This document shows, piece by piece, positions 56,441-64,000 of a DNA stretch of 64,000 bases. Positions within the stretch are counted from its first letter, which is position 1, and each line of letters starts with the position of its first letter. Origin of the DNA: Clostridiaceae bacterium. GTDB lineage: Bacteria > Bacillota > Clostridia > Saccharofermentanales > DTU023. The stretch is from NCBI GenBank assembly GCA_012838135.1, contig DUPV01000015.1, positions 32,423 through 96,422 of the forward strand, in the 5' to 3' direction. The notes under the pieces are model-generated. The model was given only the letters and a program-made list of their open reading frames with translations. It searched no databases and was not told the DNA's origin. The translations under genes and the position numbers were made by a program.

Positions 56441-57891
56441 TTGTTCCGATCCTCCGCAACGGGAATAATATTTTCCTTGTCTGTATGATCTTGGTCCGTC
56501 GGCTGAGCAGGCAATTTAATTTTGGTTTTATGTTCATCTAAAATATCATCAATATCATCAAATTGCTTTTCTTTTGACACAATAACCACGTGATCCTCGC
56601 ACTTAATAGAATCATTCCCTGTCGGAAATATGATTTGATTACTACGAATAATAAATACAATTAAGATATCTTTTTTAATTGGCAGATCTTTTAACGGAAT
56701 ATTCAGTGCTTTGCTGTCTTGTTTAACATTGAATTCAAGAACTTCAACTTCATTATTAAAAATTCTATGCAATGCTTCAACTTTTGAACCCATTGCATTT
56801 TCATGAGCTCTGACAAACCGTACTAAACTGTCGGCAACAATTGCTTTCGGTGTAATCACAGTTTGCAAACCGGTATTACGTACTATCGGCAACATTTCGG
56901 TTCGATTAACTTTAATAATAATTTTCGCAATATCATTTTGTGCTGCCAATAAACCAATCATAATATTCTCTTCGTCAATTCCGGTTAAAGCCACTATCGC
57001 ATCATAAAAAGTATAGTTAATCTCATCTAAAACCTGATGATCGGTTCCGTCACCGGAAAGTACAGTCACATTAGAATATTCTGCAGCCAGACCCCACGCT
57101 CTTTTATCATCTTTTTCAATGACGGTAATTTTCATCTTCGGAGCATTGCGCATGAGAATCCTGCATAAATAATTGGTTATCTCACCACCACCGATGATTA
57201 AAACATTACTTATTTTTTTCTGAAAAATTCCGATATCGAGATAAAACTGCTCCAGGTCTTTGGTTAAACCGGTGATCAAAACTGTATCGCCTGTATTAAA
57301 AACAAATGATCCGTCCGGAATTATTACCTGTTCATCTCTTTGGACCGCACAGACAATCAATGAAGTAAACCGATTGCGAAAATCAGATAATTTCATTCCT
57401 TCCAATCCGCTTTCCTGTTTTATCTTAACTTCATGCATATTGACTCTGCCATGAGCAAAACTTTCTACAGACACTGAAGAAGGCGAACTCAAGTTCTTGA
57501 CAATTTCTCTTGCTGCTTCTAATCTCGGATTAGTAATATTGGAAACTCCTAAAGCCCGGCGCATCAATCCCATATGTGTTCCATACTGGGGATCACCCAC
57601 TCTGGCAACTGTATAATCTGCACCCAAACGATCTGCTAAAACAGCCCCGATTAAATTCATCTCGTCATTGCCGGTTACACTGATGAATAAATCACAATTC
57701 GGAACTCCTGCTTCAACTTGAATATCATAATCAACAACACTGCCCACAATACCGGAAATATCAGAACGTTCAATTATTTTATCGATCAATTCTTCTTTTT
57801 GCTCAATTAAAATAATATCGTGACCTTCTTCAGCCAATTCCAAACATAAAACTTCACCGATTTTACCTGCTCCACCAATTACTATTTGCAT
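56437..57891 (-). CDS. trkA: Trk potassium uptake regulatory subunit, NAD-binding
   Basis: 484 residues with two RCK-N Rossmann domains, each followed by an RCK-C domain: GGAGKIGEVLCLELAEEGHD at the start and LIIGGGEITNYLCRILM near residue 230. A charged C-terminal tail of about 35 residues (TKIKLPAQPTDQDHTDKE) is extra to the usual size. Cytoplasmic gating partner of TrkH. Confidence 0.95.
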   Translation of the reverse strand: MQIVIGGAGKIGEVLCLELAEEGHDIILIEQKEELIDKIIERSDISGIVGSVVDYDIQVEAGVPNCDLFISVTGNDEMNLIGAVLADRLGADYTVARVGDPQYGTHMGLMRRALGVSNITNPRLEAAREIVKNLSSPSSVSVESFAHGRVNMHEVKIKQESGLEGMKLSDFRNRFTSLIVCAVQRDEQVIIPDGSFVFNTGDTVLITGLTKDLEQFYLDIGIFQKKISNVLIIGGGEITNYLCRILMRNAPKMKITVIEKDDKRAWGLAAEYSNVTVLSGDGTDHQVLDEINYTFYDAIVALTGIDEENIMIGLLAAQNDIAKIIIKVNRTEMLPIVRNTGLQTVITPKAIVADSLVRFVRAHENAMGSKVEALHRIFNNEVEVLEFNVKQDSKALNIPLKDLPIKKDILIVFIIRSNQIIFPTGNDSIKCEDHVVIVSKEKQFDDIDDILDEHKTKIKLPAQPTDQDHTDKENIIPVAEDRNK

Positions 57892-58068
57892 ATATTCCTC
57901 TGTTTTTACATTGAATCAGATTTTTATTGTCAATTATTTAAAATTCACTGAGAAAAATCTTACAGTTTAATTTAAACTGTTTTTTGTCATAGTGCCAATT
58001 AATTATTTCATGAATTATTACAACTTATCAAGTATTAAATGAATTATCACAATTAATCAAAAATCACA

Positions 58069-58099
58069 ACTTATCGATTATTATACTTATCGATTATTA
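58069..58099. repeat. Two 15-bp direct repeats upstream of trkA
   Basis: ACTTATCGATTATTA occurs at 58069-58083 and again at 58085-58099, offset 16 bp, within a 273-bp very AT-rich gap between trkA and the ABC permease gene. Similar partial copies (ACAACTTATC) lie around 58020. No gene is present in the gap. It may be a regulator array or an unstable tract. Confidence 0.6.
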
Positions 58100-58164
58100 A
58101 AATTCATTAAATATACAACAAATCATAAGTAAAAAATAATATAGATCATTAAATTAATTTCAGA

Positions 58165-59754
58165 TTACCTGGTCGGTCCTTCTTCTAAATATTTTTTGCC
58201 GGTAAAAATTCCAACCAAACCTAATAAGCAATTCACAAAAAAACCTCCGGCAATTAACAAATAGGCCCAATATGCACCGAACGATACAAGAAAATAACCG
58301 CCTGCTAAAATCATACCTACACCCGGCAGACAGAAAACAAAAGAAAATGTTAATAAAACCATGACTGAAAAGGTTGATTTTACTTCGCCGAAAATTCGAT
58401 AAGTCAGAATTTGCGCACTGTTAATAACCATAAATATACTGCCGCTCAATATAATTCCAATGGGCAATAACAGCAGATTAAAACCGGAATAAATTATAAC
58501 AAATAAATATGCCGGAATTAAATCAAGCATCGCCAAAATAATTCCCAGAACACCGGAATAAATGATTTTCAAAGTGGAGTTCCCCGGTAAAGTAAAAAAC
58601 TGATCATCGGCAAAAGCCTTAATCGTTGTTGAATTAAATGCAGAAAAGAACAAAATAACTATGCTAATTCCCCAATAGAGTAAGGGATTGTTTGTTTCCG
58701 AATTTATTAATATAACAGCCATAACGCCTAAAACCAAAAACAGCGTTAGCATGGTAAATCCGACAATCCGAGGTCTGGTACGCCGATATTCACATAACTG
58801 TTTATAAAAAATTGTATTTTCACCAAAACCTTTATTAATGCCGGTTTTTCTAACTTTGAATTTTGCATAAGCTTTACGTTGAGCTTCCTGTACAATCGCT
58901 TGCTGTTCCGGCGAATTCGGTGTAGCTTGTATCATCGACATTGCATCTTCGTAATAATCGATATCCATCCTATATATGATCCGCATCAATACAATTGGCA
59001 CAAAAATAAAAACTGCTAAGCAAACTATTCCCAGCCAATTGAAACCTAACAATGCTAAGTCCAAAATACCTTTTGCCCAACCTGCTCCGGGAATGAGATA
59101 GAGTATTTTCGATTGAATAAATTGAGTCAAACCGTTTAGTACATCAGATTCTTTGAGCACGAAAAAGAAACCTAACAACAAACTGAGAATCGGAATGGCA
59201 TAAATTACTATTTCAACAATTTTTACACGTTTCTCAGATTTATAACTGATTGCATAAACAAATGCAGAAATAATATGATTAAAAAAAATTGTCATAATCC
59301 AAGCTGCAAAAATAGTTGTAATTTGTCCGCTGCTTAAATAAAATTTGTTCAAAGTGGGAATCTGATACAATAAAAAAATCGAACTGAGCAATGATGTTTT
59401 CAATTGACTGATCATTCCGTATAACAAAATTGAAGCCGGCTTAAAAGGTGCCGTAAATAAAAATTGAGTATCCGGCAATGTGAAAATGCTTACACCGCTT
59501 TTAGTTCCCGAATGCCAGGCAAATGCATTAAGAATTAACCATATTCCAAAAAACACAGCTGATATTATATATCTCGAGAAATCGCTTTGCATAAGTTCAG
59601 ATTCGGCAGGCGAACTATCACTGTTAGGAATAAAGAAAACCACACCGAGCAGACCTGCATAAAATAATACCGAAATCAAGCGACTCGGCTTTTCTTTTAA
59701 CTGTTTAAACCAATTGATAATTGTCCGAACTTTAAGATAAACAAATGCTTGCAT
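58165..59754 (-). CDS. ABC-2-type exporter permease (ABC_export family)
   Basis: 529 residues with about twelve membrane helices in two halves and a charged central loop (YEDAMSMIQATPNSPEQQAI). Features such as DTQFLFTAPFKPASILLYG are typical of the putative ABC exporters paired with a single ATPase in Bacillota. Starts 11 bp after the ATPase gene with AAGGAG. Substrate unknown. Confidence 0.82.
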   Translation of the reverse strand: MQAFVYLKVRTIINWFKQLKEKPSRLISVLFYAGLLGVVFFIPNSDSSPAESELMQSDFSRYIISAVFFGIWLILNAFAWHSGTKSGVSIFTLPDTQFLFTAPFKPASILLYGMISQLKTSLLSSIFLLYQIPTLNKFYLSSGQITTIFAAWIMTIFFNHIISAFVYAISYKSEKRVKIVEIVIYAIPILSLLLGFFFVLKESDVLNGLTQFIQSKILYLIPGAGWAKGILDLALLGFNWLGIVCLAVFIFVPIVLMRIIYRMDIDYYEDAMSMIQATPNSPEQQAIVQEAQRKAYAKFKVRKTGINKGFGENTIFYKQLCEYRRTRPRIVGFTMLTLFLVLGVMAVILINSETNNPLLYWGISIVILFFSAFNSTTIKAFADDQFFTLPGNSTLKIIYSGVLGIILAMLDLIPAYLFVIIYSGFNLLLLPIGIILSGSIFMVINSAQILTYRIFGEVKSTFSVMVLLTFSFVFCLPGVGMILAGGYFLVSFGAYWAYLLIAGGFFVNCLLGLVGIFTGKKYLEEGPTR

Positions 59755-59765
59755 ATAAAATCTCC

Positions 59766-60554
59766 TTAATCTTGTTCGGTAGCAATGTCAATATCGGGGT
59801 TAGAATTCAGATCCGGATCAGAATTGAGCGTAAGCTTAGATTTAACGTCAGTTAAAGAATTATCTGTGACATCAAAAAAGAAATCTTCCAAAGTTTTACC
59901 TAGCCGGTCTAGTTCTGATTTTTCGCCGTTAGCAACAACTTTACCGTGATCCATAATGAATACCTGATCCCATAATTCATCTACAGTATCCAGAATATGA
60001 GTGCTGATTAACAAAGAATGGCCACTTTCTGCTAATTCACGAAAAATATTTTTCAATTGTTTAATTGCATAAGGATCTAGTCCGATTAATGGCTCGTCAA
60101 ACAAGATAAAATCCGGCTCAGGTAATAAGGCCACACAAATGCTGAGCTTTTGTTGCATGCCTTTGGATAAGGTACCACCCAATTTATTTTTCTTATCATC
60201 AAGTTCAAAACGTTTCAACAAATTATCAGCTCTTTCACGCCAAGTTTCATCTAATTTATAGGCTCTGGCAGTAAATTCCAGATGCTCATCAATTGTGAGT
60301 AAAGGATACATATGAGGAATTTCCGGAACATAACCCATGATCCGCTTCGCTTCCACAGATTTATTTCTCAAACCGTTAATTTCAATTTCTCCCGAATAGC
60401 GCAGCAAACCCATAATACATTTCAATAAAGTTGATTTGCCTGCTCCGTTGGGTCCCACCAAAAGAGCCACGGATTTTTCCGGAATTTCTATATTAATATT
60501 GTCATTGGCTTTCAAATTGCCATAATTTTTAGTAACTTGACTTATTTTTAACAT
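59766..60554 (-). CDS. ABC transporter ATP-binding protein
   Basis: 262 residues from the ATG at 60554 (AAGGAG). Walker A GPNGAGKSTLLKCIMG, signature LSKGMQQKLSICVAL, Walker B ILFDEPLIGLDP and LISTHI. The LSKGM signature and the pairing with a large permease mark an ABC-2-type exporter. Its stop lies 11 bp before the permease start. Confidence 0.92.
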   Translation of the reverse strand: MLKISQVTKNYGNLKANDNINIEIPEKSVALLVGPNGAGKSTLLKCIMGLLRYSGEIEINGLRNKSVEAKRIMGYVPEIPHMYPLLTIDEHLEFTARAYKLDETWRERADNLLKRFELDDKKNKLGGTLSKGMQQKLSICVALLPEPDFILFDEPLIGLDPYAIKQLKNIFRELAESGHSLLISTHILDTVDELWDQVFIMDHGKVVANGEKSELDRLGKTLEDFFFDVTDNSLTDVKSKLTLNSDPDLNSNPDIDIATEQD

Positions 60555-60636
60555 CAGGTTCTCCTTAATGTCCACTTAATATTTAATTGTTTCTGTACAT
60601 TATATGCTGTCAAAGGCTTAAGTAATAATTCACAAG

Positions 60637-63114
60637 TTAATTTTTCGTAAACCTCATATGTATACGTTTGATGACAAATAAAAACAAGGGAATAATACCG
60701 ATAAATACCAAGGAATAGATTAAACCATGTAAATCCAGTTTGGTTAAAAAGAACAAATCCGGTAAGAGAATTATTGCCAGCAAAACTGTGACAACCGATA
60801 ACAGCCAAATCGACAATGTATATTTATCAAATGGCTGACAGGCTTTCCACAGTACAATCTCACTAATCGTCAGCAAAATAAACAAAGAAATTGTGCTGTT
60901 ATATCCTGCCGGGAAATCAAAAATATACATGCCTAATTGATGTAAAAATACCGCTAACGTTCCGGTTATACCTGCCGGCAATGCCAATTTCATAACTTTA
61001 GGCAAAAAATTTCCACTGACTCGATTACGATTGGGAATTAAAGACAGAAAGAAGCCCGGCATGCCAATTACACCGCTGCCAATCAGAGTCATTTGAATTG
61101 GAAATAGCGGAAAGCGACTTGGCAAAAATATAAACACAAATGCCAACAAAGTCATATATACAGTTTTGGTTAAAAACAGAACCGCCGCCCGTTCAATGTT
61201 ATTGATTACCCGTCTGCCTTCATATACAGTCGGAATCATCGTGGATAAATCGTTTTCCATCAAGACTAAATCCGCACTTACTCTGGCAGCATCGCTGCCC
61301 TGAGCAATTGCAACACTGCAATCAGCTTTTTTTAAAGCCGGTACATCATTTACTCCGTCTCCCACCATCGCAACATTATGACCATTATTTTGTAAAGCGG
61401 CAATCAGTTCCTTCTTTTGAAATGGCGTCACTCTGCCAAACAGTTGGTAACGTTCAACGATTGTCGTAAAATCCTCATCTTCAGACAAAGTACTCATATC
61501 AATCGCATGTTCCAGATGTTTGATTCCGGCTTTATGAGCTATAGCCTGCACTGTATGCGGATTATCCCCCGATATGATTTTAATATCGACTCCTTGCTTG
61601 GCGGAGAAATCAAAAATTTCCTGAGCATTTTCTCTTAATTCATCTTCTATTTCAATAAAACAAACTATCGCTAAATCATCGATTAAGTTTTTATTATCCG
61701 ACAAAGGATGATCTGACTTCATTACTGCCAACAATCTTTTGTCCTTAGTAATTTTCTTTTTTAACACGGACAAATATTTTCGTTGTTGTTTCAATGATAA
61801 GACAATTTCCGGAGCTCCGATTATCCAAGTTCCTTGTTTTGCATAATGCACACCCGACCACTTTTTTTCGGAAGAAAAAGAATAATAATGCTCAATTTCA
61901 AATTGATCTTGAAAAGCCTTGTCCGGTTTCAGATAATCCAGAATTGCTCTGGCTGTGGTATTACGATCATTTAATGCTGCCAATGCATGAGCTATTGCCT
62001 GTTTTTCCAATTCAGACAATTCGTTTCTGTCATCAGATAATTTATTCTCATTAGGAGAAAATTCATTATCGTCAATTTTATGAATACCGACAACATTCAT
62101 TTTTCCGCTGGTAATCGTACCGGTTTTATCTACACAAAGAGTATCTATGCGTGCTAAAGTTTCAATTGAACTCATTTTTTGTACTAAAACATTGTGAGCG
62201 GAAAGACGGATTACCCCGACAACAAAAGCCACAGAAGTCAACAATACCAAACCTTCAGGAACCATACCAACCAAAGCCGCAACTGTTGAGATCAAAACTG
62301 CTTGCCAATCATCCAGCGGGTTAATTATCAATTTAGAAACCAACATCAAGATACCGACAATTATTATCGCAATCCCCAAAGTTTTAACAACTTTGTTCAA
62401 AGCCTGCATCATTTCGGAATTTATTTGCCGAATTTTTTTAGCTTCATGCGTAATTCTGGCTGCATATGTCTCAGAACCGGTTTGTTCAACAATTGCCATA
62501 CCGCGGCCGGAAACTACAAAACAACCTGACAGTAAGTGATCTCCTGCTCTCTTATATACAGCATCCGACTCTCCCGTCAAGAGCGATTCATCAACTTCGA
62601 AATTTATACCGCTGACCAACTTGGCATCAACCGTTAATTGATCTTCGGTATGCAGTTCAATTAAATCACCGATCACTAATTCTTCACTGGGAATTTCTTG
62701 AGTAACACCGTCTCTGACTGCTAAAACTCTGGGTTGACTCAGCAGAGAAAGCCTTTGTACTTCTCTTCTGGCTTTGATTTCTTGAATAATTCCGCTTACG
62801 GTATTGATAATAGCAACTCCTAAAAACAAAATATTAACAAAATATTTCGGCTGCTTGATTGCTACAAAAAAAACGATTGAAGCTAAAATCAAATTAAGAA
62901 TATTGAACGGAGTAACAACATGTTCCAATACAACTTGCAGCGTGGATTTCACCGGAGATTGTGATTCAGCATTACCATAACCTGCATCACGTCTTCTGAT
63001 TACTTCTTCCGAAGATAATCCCTCAGATGATGTATTCAGTAAATCCTGAATCTCGGATGCATTTGAAAAACTTTGCAAATCCTGATCCGCTGCACTATCA
63101 CTTTTGTTAAACAT
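60637..63114 (-). CDS. Cation-transporting P-type ATPase
   Basis: 825 residues. Actuator motif LLTGESDAV, phosphorylation motif VDKTGTITSGKM, hinge MVGDGVNDVPALKKADCSVA, and membrane helix 4 motif VPEGLVLLTS. Ten helices. Lacks the N-terminal metal-binding domains of copper/zinc pumps and has PEG in helix 4, so it belongs near calcium/magnesium-type or the Exp7-like group of Bacillota; the ion is not settled. 82 bp upstream of the ABC ATPase gene. Confidence 0.9.
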   Translation of the reverse strand: MFNKSDSAADQDLQSFSNASEIQDLLNTSSEGLSSEEVIRRRDAGYGNAESQSPVKSTLQVVLEHVVTPFNILNLILASIVFFVAIKQPKYFVNILFLGVAIINTVSGIIQEIKARREVQRLSLLSQPRVLAVRDGVTQEIPSEELVIGDLIELHTEDQLTVDAKLVSGINFEVDESLLTGESDAVYKRAGDHLLSGCFVVSGRGMAIVEQTGSETYAARITHEAKKIRQINSEMMQALNKVVKTLGIAIIIVGILMLVSKLIINPLDDWQAVLISTVAALVGMVPEGLVLLTSVAFVVGVIRLSAHNVLVQKMSSIETLARIDTLCVDKTGTITSGKMNVVGIHKIDDNEFSPNENKLSDDRNELSELEKQAIAHALAALNDRNTTARAILDYLKPDKAFQDQFEIEHYYSFSSEKKWSGVHYAKQGTWIIGAPEIVLSLKQQRKYLSVLKKKITKDKRLLAVMKSDHPLSDNKNLIDDLAIVCFIEIEDELRENAQEIFDFSAKQGVDIKIISGDNPHTVQAIAHKAGIKHLEHAIDMSTLSEDEDFTTIVERYQLFGRVTPFQKKELIAALQNNGHNVAMVGDGVNDVPALKKADCSVAIAQGSDAARVSADLVLMENDLSTMIPTVYEGRRVINNIERAAVLFLTKTVYMTLLAFVFIFLPSRFPLFPIQMTLIGSGVIGMPGFFLSLIPNRNRVSGNFLPKVMKLALPAGITGTLAVFLHQLGMYIFDFPAGYNSTISLFILLTISEIVLWKACQPFDKYTLSIWLLSVVTVLLAIILLPDLFFLTKLDLHGLIYSLVFIGIIPLFLFVIKRIHMRFTKN

Positions 63115-63329
63115 GATACCTCTTATTTGAATATAACTTTATAAGTAGTATATCAAAATCAAGCCATACTCTGCATAATCATTAAAACAATTTAATAAAT
63201 AATCTTGTAATAATTTGGTAAGCAGTTTTGGTACTTTGTTAATTTTAAACGAAATTAAAGAAAGATAAACTTAATATTATCCTTTGAGTTTTTGAGAATT
63301 TATTAATAATATGCAAATGTTTTAGTTTT
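63115..63329. other. Intergenic region between the P-type ATPase and the small membrane protein
   Basis: 215 bp of AT-rich DNA without an open frame or clear hairpin. It should contain the ATPase promoter. Confidence 0.4.
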
Positions 63330-63599
63330 TTATTGGAACCTGGCTTGGAATTCCAAGACATTAGCCAAGCGATCTTTTAATGAGGTGAGTTTTATTAATT
63401 GTAATTCCTGAATTATCAATCTGCCGACATTGGCACATATCAATATTAAACTCAACCAAATAAACTTCGTACTGAGGACAAAACCTAAAACAGCTACTCC
63501 CAGTGCAAATAATATTCCTCGATACTGTTCTTTCTCCGATACTATTCTTTCTAAGATTAAAAACGAAACCAATAAGATCAAATATAAAATTGTTATCAT
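63330..63599 (-). CDS. Small membrane protein of unknown function
   Basis: 89 residues, not recognised. Two to three hydrophobic helices (TILYLILLVSFLILERI, GILFALGVAVLGFVL, IWLSLILICANVGRLII) and a basic, soluble tail (KLTSLKDRLANVLEFQARFQ). Its start overlaps the stop of the DUF2089 gene as ATGA, so the two are co-translated. It may be a membrane sensor or partner of that regulator; inference from position only. Confidence 0.7.
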   Translation of the reverse strand: MITILYLILLVSFLILERIVSEKEQYRGILFALGVAVLGFVLSTKFIWLSLILICANVGRLIIQELQLIKLTSLKDRLANVLEFQARFQ

Positions 63600-63895
63600 T
63601 TGCTGTTTTCCTCTTTTTCATACATCTCGAGTAACTGTTTGGCCGTAGCGAGATCTAATTTGTTTTGCAAAGTCAGCTCTTTGATCAAGTCGATCATGCC
63701 GCTAGGTTGATGTTGGTCAGAAATTTCAATTTTATGAATGAGCCGATCTAATTTGAGCCTGATCGTCGGATAGGTAATCTCATAATGTTTTGCCAACTCT
63801 TTTAATGAACCTGAGGCCAGTACAAATAACTTAATAAAATGCAACTCATCTTCACTTAATTCTGTCAGCCATCTCGGGATTTGGTCGATATTCAT
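63596..63895 (-). CDS. DUF2089-family helix-turn-helix regulator
   Basis: 99 residues from the ATG at 63895, 6 nt after GGAG (an upstream GTG is disfavoured). PRWLTELSEDELHFIKLFVL, ASGSLKELAKHYEITYPTIR and LKLDRLIHKIE form the DUF2089 winged-helix core; a coiled C-terminal stretch (LQNKLDLATAKQLLEMYEK) follows. The zinc-ribbon part seen in some relatives is absent. Presumed to regulate its own small operon. Confidence 0.85.
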   Translation of the reverse strand: MNIDQIPRWLTELSEDELHFIKLFVLASGSLKELAKHYEITYPTIRLKLDRLIHKIEISDQHQPSGMIDLIKELTLQNKLDLATAKQLLEMYEKEENSK

Positions 63896-63921
63896 AAAAA
63901 TCTCCACTCGACTTGATATAT

Positions 63922-63950
63922 ATACTATAATTTAACTTTATTAAAGTCAA
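63922..63950 (-). promoter_or_regulatory. Promoter with embedded palindrome upstream of the DUF2089 gene
   Basis: On the minus strand TTGACT (63950-63945), 17 nt, TAGTAT (63927-63922). Between and overlapping them lies the palindrome ACTTTAATAAAGT (63947-63935). An operator in the spacer is well placed for autorepression. Confidence 0.6.
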
Positions 63951-64000
63951 TATTCATTTTTATTTCAATTATATTAAATTAAGCTTTAATTTTATTAAAA

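Overview
The window reads as chromosome of a low-GC, Gram-positive, fermentative bacterium, most likely a member of the Bacillota/Clostridia. The signs are AT-rich DNA, strong AGGAGG-type ribosome sites, lipobox lipoproteins, split transketolase subunits, a Spo0A-type DNA-binding domain, HU, a ZnuABC/Fur zinc system and Trk potassium uptake. I cannot name the species from sequence alone. No rRNA, tRNA or CRISPR array was seen.

1-10.9 kb is one long minus-strand catabolic operon. In transcription order it holds a sugar-binding lipoprotein, an RbsA-like ATPase, an RbsC-like permease, a short-chain dehydrogenase, a zinc alcohol/polyol dehydrogenase, a glycerol-dehydrogenase-family enzyme, a broken deoC, two transketolase halves, a xylulokinase and a DeoR regulator cut by the window edge. 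The genes fit uptake of a polyol or pentose derivative, oxidation to a ketose, phosphorylation to xylulose-5-phosphate and entry into the pentose-phosphate pathway.

10.9-16.2 kb is a graveyard of mobile DNA: two oppositely oriented, decayed IS66-family remnants with related ~40-bp end repeats, a decayed group II intron reverse transcriptase, and between them an intact-looking IS110-family element. That element has 14-bp subterminal inverted repeats and a 308-bp structured non-coding segment downstream of its transposase, as expected for an IS1111-group element carrying a seekRNA/bridge RNA.

16.2-25.6 kb is a minus-strand housekeeping run: phosphofructokinase, exopolyphosphatase, polyphosphate kinase, a nucleotidyltransferase, argS and an M3-peptidase-like protein with no HExxH. 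Then come a NYN/LOTUS-type protein (+), znuACB with a Fur-family regulator and a clear promoter/operator (-), an MMPL transporter with a large secreted repeat protein (-), a two-subunit ABC exporter (+), a glycerophosphodiesterase, an MFS transporter, and a receiver-less Spo0A-C-like protein (+).

42-52.3 kb is a glucuronide module on the minus strand: beta-glucuronidase, a stand-alone PTS-type EIIC, a small lipoprotein, uxuB, uxuA, an eda gene reduced to 46 codons, kdgK and uxaC. All steps to 2-keto-3-deoxy-6-phosphogluconate are present but the local aldolase is destroyed. 52.5-55 kb carries mnmA, a decayed YitT-family gene and ispE (+). 55-63.9 kb carries trkAH, an ABC exporter, a P-type ATPase and a DUF2089 regulator pair (-).

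A recurring theme is gene decay in place: deoC, eda, a cca tail, a yitT tail and the IS66 and group II fragments are all recognisable remnants between intact genes.
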